DNA of 64,000 nt, taken from Bisbaumannia salifodinae (GTDB lineage Bacteria; Pseudomonadota; Gammaproteobacteria; Pseudomonadales; Halomonadaceae). A program made the position numbers and the translations under genes. The notes beneath the pieces are model-generated. The model made no database searches. It was not told the origin of the DNA and was given only the letters and a program-made list of their open reading frames with translations. Positions 18,556 to 27,253 of the stretch are shown here, in pieces; the first letter of the stretch is position 1, and each line of letters opens with the position of its first letter. The stretch is taken from the NCBI RefSeq assembly GCF_039522585.1, contig NZ_BAAADR010000022.1, one strand, 5' to 3'.

Positions 18556-19440
18556 TCAATCGTATATTTTCCAATCCGTCCCATCGTATGAAGCAACTTG
18601 ATCCCGACCTATCGACCAGAGAACACCTTCTTCCGATGTCAAGCTATAACAACTCGGAGGAAATTCTATTCCAAAATCTACCTCAATGAGAGTATTGCCC
18701 CTCAGCTTATACAAGTCTGTCATGGTCGCAATGTACAGGTCGTCCTCAAACCAGCACAAATCCCAAAAATCGACAGCAACCTCGTCTTCCCATTCAACAC
18801 TTTCCCAAACATCATGCCTGCCTTTGATCATGATCCCCTGTTGACCCGCAGCATAGACGACGCCGTTAGGCGCACAGCATACAGAGGTCAATATCACGTT
18901 GGTAGGGCTTCCACGCCGGATCCATTTATAACCGTCAAACTCCCATATTTCACCATTCCAACCAACTGCATAGACTTCTTCATAATTGAACCCATCAATT
19001 GACTCGAAGCCCACCTCCTCATCAACACCTGGAAATGGTGCACCTATGTCGCTCCAAACACCTTCATCAACTCTCTTATAAACTTGGCGCTTCATTCCGC
19101 AAGCGTAAACGTAGTCCGAGATACGACGTGCATGTCGAATCATCACTGGCTTAGGAGATATTTTCTCTCGTGCTTCTACTCCTCCAGTATAAGTAACCAC
19201 ATCACCGTCTTCCCCGACCACTATGAGCTTTTCTGAGGGTAACCGGGCCACAGCGATTGCAGTAGAATCCCATGCCGTGTCCACAACGTCAGCCCATTGG
19301 CCTTGGTCAACGGCAATGACGATGGCATGTGAGACATCCTCATTCAGCAGCACTTTTCCCTTGCTGATGATATAGACGAGATCATGGTAGCGGGCCGCTC
19401 CTCGAACGAATTCCCGCGCGGCTGCAAATTCACTAGTCAT
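18556..19440 (-). CDS. beta-propeller-like protein, presumed immunity to the adjacent T6SS nuclease
   Basis: The 294-residue product shows recurring short blocks typical of beta-propeller blades: YVYACGMKRQVYKRVDEGVW, EVYAVGWNGEIWEFDGYKW, VVYAAGQQGIMIKGRHDVW and DLYIATMTDLYKLRGN. It has no signal peptide or membrane helix and is acidic, as expected for a cytoplasmic protein that binds a basic nuclease. It starts 18 bases after the effector gene and shares its low GC, around 45 %. Position directly behind the toxin is the main reason to call it an immunity protein; no known immunity family was recognised with certainty. Confidence 0.7.
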   Translation of the reverse strand: MTSEFAAAREFVRGAARYHDLVYIISKGKVLLNEDVSHAIVIAVDQGQWADVVDTAWDSTAIAVARLPSEKLIVVGEDGDVVTYTGGVEAREKISPKPVMIRHARRISDYVYACGMKRQVYKRVDEGVWSDIGAPFPGVDEEVGFESIDGFNYEEVYAVGWNGEIWEFDGYKWIRRGSPTNVILTSVCCAPNGVVYAAGQQGIMIKGRHDVWESVEWEDEVAVDFWDLCWFEDDLYIATMTDLYKLRGNTLIEVDFGIEFPPSCYSLTSEEGVLWSIGRDQVASYDGTDWKIYD

Positions 19441-19458
19441 AGATCACCCATTCTCTGC

Positions 19459-20580
19459 TTAACGAGCTTTAACGCCGGCCTTGCCTACCGTACTTGAAAC
19501 TTTATCGAGAAGCGCCTGCTCTCTCCCCTTATAATTGGCACCCGTCGATGAGTGCTTGATCTTGCAACGGCGATCACCCATATTCTTGTGACCTTCCTTC
19601 AACTGAGCCTCGATGCATGCCTGGTCACACTGTGGCGCAACGGCCTTGGCCCCCTTCGCACAATGCTTCACCTCATCATTGAAGGCCCGCTCAGCACCAT
19701 GCTCAACCGTACTGAAAGCTTTGTGGTGGGCATGCCGAAGCCCGTGGCTACCGGTATTACTACCCCCTTCCAAGCACATGCAAGGTGCATCATTGATGCT
19801 GTAATCATCCCATCCAGGCATAAGCTCCCCGTCGCTTACCGAATTCACGAAGAAAGAGCTCTTAGGTACGATATGATCGCCGGTCTGAGCTGGACAGCAA
19901 CCATTGACACCATCTTCTGGTTTAGCATTGAACGGAAGCAGCCGGCATCGTCTAGCCGCCGAACATGGGTCCTTACTGGCGGATTTCGATCTCTTCGTCG
20001 CGACTCCCTTATTCTTACTAAAGGCCCCCGACAAACCGGCCTCCTTGCACACATCCTTACCATCCTCTTTATATGGCTTATAGTCTTCACAAGCCTTCTC
20101 CTCTTTTTTCTTATCCTCCTCGCATAACTTTTTTTGAGCTGCTGTCATCGTATCTACAAAAGGCCATGGCGGCGTTTGGCCAGGATCAGAAGCATGATTA
20201 TGAGTCGTCAAATCCAAGTGGCGCACAACGTTTTTGCCCTCGAACTTCACATCCATCGACCAAGCCGTGAAATAGACCTTCCCCCGATTCACGCTGGTGA
20301 CGACACCTTTCTTGGCAGCGCTCCCCGCCTCGTCGCCGGTGCTTTTCTTGAAATAGGACTTGTTCTTCAGCATCACCTCCTTTTTGGAGATCTTGACGCT
20401 CTTGCTGCCGCTGGTCGCATCCTTCGCCATGCCGGTATTCGGGTAGGGCACCGGCACGCCGGGCGGGGTGGTCGGGTTCTCCGGGGGCGTCATGCAGACA
20501 TCGGGAAAGGCGGCGATGGCTTTTCCGTCGGCCGCCTTGCAGGAGATCTCTCGGCCATTGGCGAAGACGTCGTTGGCCAT
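19459..20580 (-). CDS. T6SS effector: DUF4150 PAAR-like domain fused to a Tox-GHH2-like nuclease
   Basis: The 373-residue protein starts at ATG 20580, sharing one base with the stop of the preceding gene. Residues 1-137 are a DUF4150 PAAR-like domain: CMTPPENPTTPPGVPVPYPNTG, then MLKNKSYFKKSTGDEAG, and ending HLDLTTHNHA. PAAR-like domains cap the VgrG spike. Residues about 150-205 are a charged, Lys-rich linker. Residues 205-373 are a Cys- and His-rich HNH/EndoVII-type nuclease with CCPAQTGDHIVPKSSFF at 228-244 and APCMCLEGGSN...HGLRHAHHK at 266-287. It resembles Tox-GHH2 and Tse7 of P. aeruginosa, but the signature reads GDH, not GHH. GC falls sharply after the PAAR-like part. Confidence 0.85.
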   Translation of the reverse strand: MANDVFANGREISCKAADGKAIAAFPDVCMTPPENPTTPPGVPVPYPNTGMAKDATSGSKSVKISKKEVMLKNKSYFKKSTGDEAGSAAKKGVVTSVNRGKVYFTAWSMDVKFEGKNVVRHLDLTTHNHASDPGQTPPWPFVDTMTAAQKKLCEEDKKKEEKACEDYKPYKEDGKDVCKEAGLSGAFSKNKGVATKRSKSASKDPCSAARRCRLLPFNAKPEDGVNGCCPAQTGDHIVPKSSFFVNSVSDGELMPGWDDYSINDAPCMCLEGGSNTGSHGLRHAHHKAFSTVEHGAERAFNDEVKHCAKGAKAVAPQCDQACIEAQLKEGHKNMGDRRCKIKHSSTGANYKGREQALLDKVSSTVGKAGVKAR

Positions 20581-21626
20581 CAGGAGGCCCTCACCGGCTG
20601 GTAGCTCAGGATGGCGGCGGCTCGGCGGCCGTCGTCGTTGCCGAAGTGGGCGAGCACATGGTTGCCCGGGGCATAGGCCTTGGTGACGGCGGCGCGGGTG
20701 ACGCCGAGCATTACGCCGCCGATGGCGGCCCCCACCTCGCCGATGCAGTCCGCCGGGTGCCAGATGTCGTATTCCGCCTTGCGCTCCCGCAACAAGCGGC
20801 CCAACGCCAGGGCGGCTTCCTTGAAACCATACTGCTCGCCGGAGACATCCACGATGCGGAAGTCCGTGGCCGCCAGAGAGGCCCCCACCTCGGCCAGGGC
20901 ACCGCGGATCGCCGCCACCAGGCCATCCGCCCTCAGGGGCCGATCCTCGGCCTCCACATGGGCCGGCTCGTTGCCGAAACCCAGGCCCATGCACAGCAGC
21001 TGCGGTGTTTCACTGGCTCTGGCCAGCTCGACGATGAGGGCCGCGGCCGCTTCGCCGGGGATAAAGCCGTTGGAATTCCGGCTGGTCAGCAGCCGGTCGC
21101 GGGACTCGAAAGCGGCGAGGGTCGGGGCGATCAACAAACCGTCGACACCCGCCACCATGACCCGCTCGACGGCTCGGCTGGTGAGCAGCTCGCGGGCTCG
21201 CCACAACCCCGCCGCCACCGCGATGCGGCCGCCGGCAATGACCCGGGAGCCGGGATGGAAACGCAGGCCGAGTTCCGTTTCGACCTCGGGTAGCAAGGCA
21301 TCGTCCAGCCCATCGAGACGCCCGGGACGCGTGGTTTCGGCGACGCCGAGGAGCAGCGGTGTCGCCGCCGGGTCAAACTCCGGCACGCCATCCAGGCACT
21401 CCTGCAGGGCCATGGCCAGCATCTTCACCAGCTTGGTCCGGCCCCGCCACGGCTGCGCCAGGGGCACCTCGCAGCCCAGCAGCCACTCGCCGCCGGCATC
21501 CATGAAACGGGTTTCCTGGAAATTATCGATGGCGCAGCGAATGGCGGCGCAGGCGGCCGGCGCGGTCAGCCCCACGCCGGTGACCATGCCCGTGCCCAGG
21601 ATCGCCAGCGCCGGCACGCTCATCAC
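20580..21626 (-). CDS. beta-ketoacyl synthase-fold protein of the T6SS effector module
   Basis: The 348-residue protein has the thiolase/ketosynthase fold pattern: LAILGTGMVTGVGLTAPA at the N-terminus, ERVMVAGVDGLL near residue 160 and SNGFIPGEAAAALIV at about 185-199. Where ketosynthases carry the nucleophilic cysteine, this protein has a GGRIAVAAGL-like stretch with no cysteine, so classical condensing activity is unlikely. Such proteins recur between DUF2169 and DUF4150 genes in T6SS islands and probably help to handle the effector. It overlaps DUF2169 upstream by four bases and the effector gene downstream by one base. Confidence 0.8.
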   Translation of the reverse strand: MMSVPALAILGTGMVTGVGLTAPAACAAIRCAIDNFQETRFMDAGGEWLLGCEVPLAQPWRGRTKLVKMLAMALQECLDGVPEFDPAATPLLLGVAETTRPGRLDGLDDALLPEVETELGLRFHPGSRVIAGGRIAVAAGLWRARELLTSRAVERVMVAGVDGLLIAPTLAAFESRDRLLTSRNSNGFIPGEAAAALIVELARASETPQLLCMGLGFGNEPAHVEAEDRPLRADGLVAAIRGALAEVGASLAATDFRIVDVSGEQYGFKEAALALGRLLRERKAEYDIWHPADCIGEVGAAIGGVMLGVTRAAVTKAYAPGNHVLAHFGNDDGRRAAAILSYQPVRAS

Positions 21627-22735
21627 TCATCCCCCGCCGCTGAGGAACGCCTGGCGCGAACCACGGAGGCCAGCGAGGCGTGGTACTCCTTGCCCAGCTC
21701 GCGGGCGCGCCACCAGCCACGGGACATGCGTCCCGCCAGCACCTGGGGGATCTCGAAGAGGTTCCGGCGCAGCGGGAGGCTGGCACGCCAGCTCAGGGTG
21801 AACAGGCCGGCATCCGGCAGCAGCACGATGGTGTCGATCACGGCCTGGGTCTCATGACGCTCGCCTCCCTTGCGGAAGAAGACCACCGGGACTTCCACCT
21901 CGGGCAACCGGAAGGCGGTATGTCCCTCGGGTGTCAGGTTGAGCAGTCCCACCGGCTCGCCGCCGCGCGGATAGGGAATCTGCTGATCCGTCGGGGCGGC
22001 CTGGTAGTAGGCATCCTGAAAGTCCCCCGGCAGGAAGGGGAACACCTCGTCCAGCCAGTGCTGGTCGTAGGTGCCGGCATAGCCGAGCCGCGGTTGCCAA
22101 CCACGCCCCAGAGGGCCGAACGCCATCGGGCGATAGTCCCGGTTGGGCATCTTGACGGGGTTATCCGGTTCCTCGGTACTGGGCATGGGGGTGCCGTCGA
22201 TAAGCGCCGCCTTAAGCCGGCGGTGATAGCCCTTGCCCACGGGATTGGCCATATACGCCGTGTGCTTGCTGGTATCCGGATGGCAGTCGTCGATGCCGCC
22301 GAAGGCCCGGTCATAGGTGATGGCCATGCGGGTGAAGGGCCGGGGTGGCCCCGGGCTGATGGCGATGAGGCCGGCCTGCCAGGCGCGCTCGCCTACCACC
22401 GTCAGGTGCTTGGTCATGCCCGCCATCTGCAGCCCCACCGGCACGCGCACCGCCGGGCGCCCCTCCAGGGCATGGGCACTACCGTGCAGCAACACATCGC
22501 AGCGGGGTTTCCAGGGCACGTAGTCGGTCTCGAAGACCGGCGCCGAGACTCCCGGTTCCCCGGTGAAGGTATCCGCCGTGACCAGGGGCAGCTGATCCTC
22601 GGCCAGCCGCGGCGCCTCGTCGCGGCGCGGAAACTCGAAGGTCCCCTTGATGACCACCACCAGATGCTCCCGGCCGCTGGGCTCCATGCCCAGCGTATAG
22701 CCGGCCTGCATCCCGGTGGCATTGATCAGCTCCAT
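21623..22735 (-). CDS. DUF2169 T6SS effector adaptor/chaperone
   Basis: The 370-residue product matches DUF2169: ELINATGMQAGYTLGMEPSGREHLVVVIKGTFEF at the N-terminus, FETDYVPWKPRCDVLLHGSAHA at about 69-90 and RMAITYDRAFGG near 136-147. DUF2169 proteins are known or proposed adaptors that load DUF4150/PAAR effectors onto VgrG. The gene has a four-base ATGA overlap with the ketosynthase-fold gene and sits 13 bases after the DUF6484 gene, forming one translation-coupled cargo-loading unit. Confidence 0.88.
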   Translation of the reverse strand: MELINATGMQAGYTLGMEPSGREHLVVVIKGTFEFPRRDEAPRLAEDQLPLVTADTFTGEPGVSAPVFETDYVPWKPRCDVLLHGSAHALEGRPAVRVPVGLQMAGMTKHLTVVGERAWQAGLIAISPGPPRPFTRMAITYDRAFGGIDDCHPDTSKHTAYMANPVGKGYHRRLKAALIDGTPMPSTEEPDNPVKMPNRDYRPMAFGPLGRGWQPRLGYAGTYDQHWLDEVFPFLPGDFQDAYYQAAPTDQQIPYPRGGEPVGLLNLTPEGHTAFRLPEVEVPVVFFRKGGERHETQAVIDTIVLLPDAGLFTLSWRASLPLRRNLFEIPQVLAGRMSRGWWRARELGKEYHASLASVVRARRSSAAGDE

Positions 22736-22748
22736 GGCACGCTACCCG

Positions 22749-23234
22749 TCAGTTGATCTGCACCGAGCCACCCTTGACGCGGTTCACTCCCGAGGACCGG
22801 CTCAGCAGATAGGCTCCGCGAAGCAGGATCTTGCCGGCCCGGGTCAGGGTGATGCTGGCGCGCCCGCAGCGCAGCACGATCTCCTGGTCCGCCCGCAGCT
22901 CCAGGCGCTTTCCATCGCTCTCGGCGATCACCCCACCTCGCGCAGGTGCCCCAGCGGGGCGATACTTAGGGCAATGCATACGTCCCAGGACCAGTGGATA
23001 CGCCGGGTCACCGTTCTCGAACATCAAGGCCAGCTCCCGGCCAATATCCTCGGTCCCGAGATCTGTGGTGCTGCGGGCAGGCGTTCCGGCGTCGCTGTCG
23101 TTGCCGGGGTAGGTCACCAGAGGGTATCCGCTGTCATCGAATCCGACGAGGAGGCCGATGACGACGCCATCGATTCGGTCCTTGCATGTCGGGGTATGCT
23201 GCCGCGGAACGATTTCCGCGAGATCGTCGGCCAT
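22749..23234 (-). CDS. DUF6484-domain protein of the VgrG module
   Basis: The 161-residue protein begins with a region typical of DUF6484 (RIDGVVIGLLVGFDDSGYPLVTYPGN and ALMFENGDPAYPLVLGRMH). It ends with LELRADQEIVLRCGRASITLTRAGKILLRGAY, a beta-strand repeat that closely resembles the distal needle of VgrG. The gene lies 28 bases after vgrG and 13 bases before DUF2169. It may cap or extend the VgrG spike or bridge it to the adaptor; the exact role is unknown. Confidence 0.8.
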   Translation of the reverse strand: MADDLAEIVPRQHTPTCKDRIDGVVIGLLVGFDDSGYPLVTYPGNDSDAGTPARSTTDLGTEDIGRELALMFENGDPAYPLVLGRMHCPKYRPAGAPARGGVIAESDGKRLELRADQEIVLRCGRASITLTRAGKILLRGAYLLSRSSGVNRVKGGSVQIN

Positions 23235-23262
23235 GATGAGTCTCCTTGCCGGTGTTTCCCGA

Positions 23263-25401
23263 TCAGTTCTGCAGTACCTTCTTGCCCCTGATCACCACGT
23301 CCTTGCCAGCCTTGATGTTGATGCCGCCGGAGCCCTTGATGGTGATGTCCTTGCCTTCGATGGTGACGGAGCCATCCTTTTTCAGGGTAATGCTGGACTT
23401 GCCGGAGCGGATGACGACCTGATCGCCGGCCTCGATGGTCAAGCCCTTGCCGACGCTGAGGGAATCGTCGTCACCTACCGTACTGGAGCGGCTGCCGCCG
23501 ACCCTCTCATCACGATTGAGTGCCACCGCCTCACTCAGGCTGGCACCCACCGCCGTACTCTGCAGCCCGCCGACGATCACCGAACGGAGGCCCCCGACGT
23601 TCGTCTCCTGGGCCCCCCCAACGTTGACCATGTCGTTGATACCCACGGACTGGGTACGGGTCATGGTAATGTTGAGCACATCGTTGCCGCTGATCGTATG
23701 CGTGCGATTCTGGGCGATGCTGACGGCTTCATTCCCCCCCACGGTCTCGGTGCGGTTCACACCGATCTGGATCGTTTCATTGCTGCCCACGGTCTCGCTG
23801 CGATTATTGCCGATGCTGGTCTGTTCATCGTTGCCCACGGAGCGGGTGCGATCATGGCCCACGGCATGCTGTTCGTCGTTCTCGACGACGGTGTCCTGAT
23901 CCTTTTGGGCATGGACATGCAGCAGTTCCTCGCCCGCCGTATCGTTCATCGATATCTCGTTGTAGCCCCCACCACCCGGCGTGGAGTTCGACTTGACTCC
24001 GCCGACCATGGCATTGTCGGGCAGGCCAAACGGCGGCATGCAGTCGGCGTTATAGACCCGGCCGACGATGATCGGCCGATCGGGATCCCCTTCCAGGAAG
24101 GCGACGATGACCTCCTGGCCGATACGTGGCACGAACATCGCTCCCCAGCCACTCCCGGCCCAGGCCTGGGAGACACGTACCCAGCAGGAGCTGTTCTCGT
24201 CCTTGGCCCCCTGCCGATCCCAGTGGAACTGGCATTTGACCCGGCCATACTGGTCGGTCCAGATCTCCTCGCCCGACTTGCCGACCACGATGGCCGTCTG
24301 CAACCCTTGTACCACCGGGCGTGGGGTCAGGCGTGCCGGCCGGAAACAGACACCGCTGTCGATAGCAGTAAAGGTGCAACGAAAGGAGGCTTCCTCGGCC
24401 TCGGCGGTGGCCTCGTATTCCGCGGCGCGGGCGTCGACACTGCTGCCGGTGACCAGGTACTCGCGGTTCTGGTCCTCACGGGGATGCCCCTTCAGCGCGA
24501 ACAGCCCTCCACAGATGATTGCCCGCAGGTTGCCCATGGCCTTGACGCACTCGAACTGCGCCTGGCTCTCGTCGCTGCGGACGGCCGCTCGGTGGCTGCC
24601 CAAGGGGGAAGACTGGATAAACCTGCCCGGGTAGTCGTAGGCCTCATAACTACCGGCCTGATGCTCCTGGGGGCGGGACTCCTTCGCTTCCGGCGGATTG
24701 CGTGGGTTCTCGAAGTCGAAATCGCGCAGGGCGAAGAGCTCGGTCTGAATCTGCTGCCCCAGCCACCAGTCCCAAACATGGTCCTGGGCCCGGCCCCTTT
24801 CCGATCCCGGCGACAGGAAGTCCACTTCGTCGCATTGCGGAATGCGTTCATGGGAAACGGGGGCATCCGACAACACCAGGACATGCTTGCCCTCGGAGTG
24901 ACGGAAGAAATAATAGATGCCTTCCTCTTCCATCAGGCGGCTCAGGAAGTCGAAGTCGCTCTCGCGGTACTGAACACAGTATTCCCGGGACTCGTAGTCC
25001 TGGGACAGGGCATCTTCGAAATCCGACTGGCCGTGCTCCGAGAACAGCGCCTGGATAATTTCCGGAACGCTCTGATTCTGAAAGATGCGGCAATCCCGCG
25101 TCAGGCTAAGATACCAGAACCAGGGGCGCAGCCGTGCATGGTAGAGCGCATACCTGCCACGCCGTCCGACCTGGGAAAAGCCCACCACACAACCATCGAA
25201 GTAGCGCTCGCCCTCTTCCAGCTCGATACACAGGGTAAGCTTCCCACCGAGCACGTCGGGAAAGGCAATATCCTCGGAGGTCGCCAGGAGTTCCACCGTG
25301 AAATCGAACAGCCGGCCAAGCTCCTCCGCTCCCGAGAAACGCAGGATGCGAAAGTCATTGGAGTGGTGACCGGTGAGCCGGAGATGCTGCTGCTCACTCA
25401 T
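23263..25401 (-). CDS. vgrG: T6SS spike protein VgrG (TssI)
   Basis: VgrG forms the trimeric gp27/gp5-like spike at the tip of the Hcp tube. ATG 25401 was chosen, giving MSEQQHLRLTGHHSNDFRILRFSGAEELGRLFDF, the canonical VgrG start. An upstream in-frame start at 25698 is not family-like. The 712-residue protein has the gp27-like body (about 1-370) with ESDFDFLSRLMEEEGIYYFF, the OB-fold gp5 segment (VGKSGEEIWTDQYGRVKCQFHWDR) and SCWVRVSQAWAGSGWGAMFVPRIGQEV. The C-terminal beta-needle has many short degenerate repeats of the NxxETVGxNxx type. It leads the cargo module and no extra C-terminal effector domain is present. Confidence 0.96.
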   Translation of the reverse strand: MSEQQHLRLTGHHSNDFRILRFSGAEELGRLFDFTVELLATSEDIAFPDVLGGKLTLCIELEEGERYFDGCVVGFSQVGRRGRYALYHARLRPWFWYLSLTRDCRIFQNQSVPEIIQALFSEHGQSDFEDALSQDYESREYCVQYRESDFDFLSRLMEEEGIYYFFRHSEGKHVLVLSDAPVSHERIPQCDEVDFLSPGSERGRAQDHVWDWWLGQQIQTELFALRDFDFENPRNPPEAKESRPQEHQAGSYEAYDYPGRFIQSSPLGSHRAAVRSDESQAQFECVKAMGNLRAIICGGLFALKGHPREDQNREYLVTGSSVDARAAEYEATAEAEEASFRCTFTAIDSGVCFRPARLTPRPVVQGLQTAIVVGKSGEEIWTDQYGRVKCQFHWDRQGAKDENSSCWVRVSQAWAGSGWGAMFVPRIGQEVIVAFLEGDPDRPIIVGRVYNADCMPPFGLPDNAMVGGVKSNSTPGGGGYNEISMNDTAGEELLHVHAQKDQDTVVENDEQHAVGHDRTRSVGNDEQTSIGNNRSETVGSNETIQIGVNRTETVGGNEAVSIAQNRTHTISGNDVLNITMTRTQSVGINDMVNVGGAQETNVGGLRSVIVGGLQSTAVGASLSEAVALNRDERVGGSRSSTVGDDDSLSVGKGLTIEAGDQVVIRSGKSSITLKKDGSVTIEGKDITIKGSGGINIKAGKDVVIRGKKVLQN

Positions 25402-25648
25402 CCTTCCCTGCCTTGTCTCGTACGAGTCGAGGTGCCGAGTCCGCTTGACTGGCAGTCTAGTCGAGCCCCGAGCAATATGCATGGCCACCTGCGAGCGCCG
25501 GTTGCAGGGCCCAGAAGCCGTGACTAGTCTCAAATCGGATAAGTCATAAGAATCGATCGCTTGCCGGGTGGCGTCGCCTGCAAGGGGCGGACGGTGGACA
25601 AGCCGACTCGAACCGGAGTGCCCCAGCAAGGGGAAGGGAGGGAGCGCC

Positions 25649-27115
25649 GTGGTCCAGTCAAACACCCCGAAGGACGGAAGCAAGCCAGTTGTCGGCAACC
25701 ATTCCGAATGCCATTTGCCCTTTCACCTTGTTGTAGCCGGTACCGCTGCCCTGGCCATTCTCCTCTTTAGCCTGGCCCTGCCTCCTAGCGCTCTGGGACA
25801 AGAACAGGAAGAGGAGCCCACCCAGGAAGAGGAGCCCACTCAGGAAGAGGAGCCCACCCAGGACGATCTGACGGCACGCCAGCAGGAGGTCGCACGCACC
25901 GTGCAGAACGCCTGCCAAGCCGTGCGCCAGATTCCGGAGGGAGAACGGACGTCCCGACAGGATGACCTTATCGACGTCTGTGAAGCGGCGGCGGCAGACC
26001 CGAATGCCGGTACCAACTACTATGATGGCCTGGCTCCCGATGAAGTGGCCGCGCAGGGCCGCGTCAGCATGCAGACCCTGCGCCAACAAATGGATAACGT
26101 CTCCAGTCGCATGAGCGACTTACGTGCCGGCGTCAGCGGCGTGAGTACCCGCGGCCTCAGCCTCGCCATGCAAGACGGCCAGGCCCCTCCCGCCCTATAC
26201 AGCAATCTGCTCGGCGGTGGCGCCAGCAGCGATAGCGATATTCTGGCGTTCAGCCAATGGGGGGTCTTCGTCAATGGCATGGTGACACAAAGCCGCCGTG
26301 ACACCACCAGTGGGGAACCGGGGTTCCGCCGCCGCAGCTATGGCCTCACTGCCGGCGCAGACTATCGTCTCACCTCAGATGCCGTCGTCGGCGCCGCCAT
26401 CGGCCTGACTCGCACCGACACGGATCTGCACAACAATGCCGGGGGCGTCGATGTAGACGGTTATAGCCTTTCCCTGTACGGCACCCGCTTCCTGGGCGAT
26501 GCGTTTTATGTCGAGGGTATCGCCACACTGGGACGCAACCGCTATGACACGGTGCGTACCGTCTTCAGTGAGCCGATCGGTAACCAGAGCGCCCTGGCCC
26601 GGCCCAAGGGCAACGAATATGGACTGGGGCTGAATGCCGGTTACGACCGCGCCAACGGCCCCTGGACGACCAGTTACCAGGCCAGCTTCGACCATCTCCG
26701 AACGGAAATCGACGCCTACACCGAACGCCCCAGCCACCCCGACAATCTGGGAGCGGGCGCATTACTGCATATCGACGGCCAGACCATCGAGTCAACGACG
26801 GCGGAAGCCGCCGTCCAGCTTGCCTATGCCTCCAGCCAGTCCTGGGGCGTCATGCACTACAGCGGCCGCCTCGGCCTCGAGCATGAGTTCGGCGACCGCA
26901 GCCGCCTGATTCACGCCCAGTTCCAGGAAGATCCCACCAACACGACCTTCTCGCTACGCACCGACTCCCCGGACCGTACCTACCTGAACCTGGGAGTCGG
27001 GCTCACGGCCCAGATGGCGCAGGGTCGCGCCGCCTATGTTTTCCTCGAGAGCGTCGAAGGCCGAAGTGGCTACAGCCACTACCAGATCGACGTGGGGGTC
27101 CGGATGGAGTTCTGA
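25649..27115 (+). CDS. autotransporter beta-barrel-domain outer-membrane protein
   Basis: The last 270 residues form an autotransporter-type beta-barrel: FRRRSYGLTAGADYRLTSDAVVGAAIGLT near its start, alternating strands throughout, and a final VGVRMEF ending in phenylalanine, as outer-membrane barrels do. Before it lie a signal-peptide-like hydrophobic stretch (AALAILLFSLALPPSALG), three tandem EEEPTQ repeats and a coiled-coil-prone segment. I chose GTG 25649, preceded by GGGAGG at seven bases (488 residues); an ATG at 25568 is possible. The passenger is very short, so the protein may simply be a barrel with a periplasmic or surface stalk. It is divergent from vgrG. Confidence 0.75.
   Translation: MVQSNTPKDGSKPVVGNHSECHLPFHLVVAGTAALAILLFSLALPPSALGQEQEEEPTQEEEPTQEEEPTQDDLTARQQEVARTVQNACQAVRQIPEGERTSRQDDLIDVCEAAAADPNAGTNYYDGLAPDEVAAQGRVSMQTLRQQMDNVSSRMSDLRAGVSGVSTRGLSLAMQDGQAPPALYSNLLGGGASSDSDILAFSQWGVFVNGMVTQSRRDTTSGEPGFRRRSYGLTAGADYRLTSDAVVGAAIGLTRTDTDLHNNAGGVDVDGYSLSLYGTRFLGDAFYVEGIATLGRNRYDTVRTVFSEPIGNQSALARPKGNEYGLGLNAGYDRANGPWTTSYQASFDHLRTEIDAYTERPSHPDNLGAGALLHIDGQTIESTTAEAAVQLAYASSQSWGVMHYSGRLGLEHEFGDRSRLIHAQFQEDPTNTTFSLRTDSPDRTYLNLGVGLTAQMAQGRAAYVFLESVEGRSGYSHYQIDVGVRMEF
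25822..25875 (+). repeat. three tandem 18-bp repeats encoding EEEPTQ
   Basis: Within the autotransporter-domain gene, an 18-base unit (gaggagcccacccaggaa type) occurs three times in a row with one or two silent differences. It encodes the repeated hexapeptide EEEPTQ just after the signal peptide. Coordinates are approximate to a few bases. Copy number could change by slippage without breaking the frame. Confidence 0.8.
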
Positions 27116-27253
27116 GCCCGCTTGGCGCTCACATGCAGCGAGCGGGCCACCCCTGTCTGCTCGCTCCCGGCGGCCCCCCTGGGAGGTCAAGGCCCTCGAG
27201 GACAGGGGCCAGCTGTTTGCCGAGTGCGGCAGTCCTCCTTGCCCCCGACAGCC

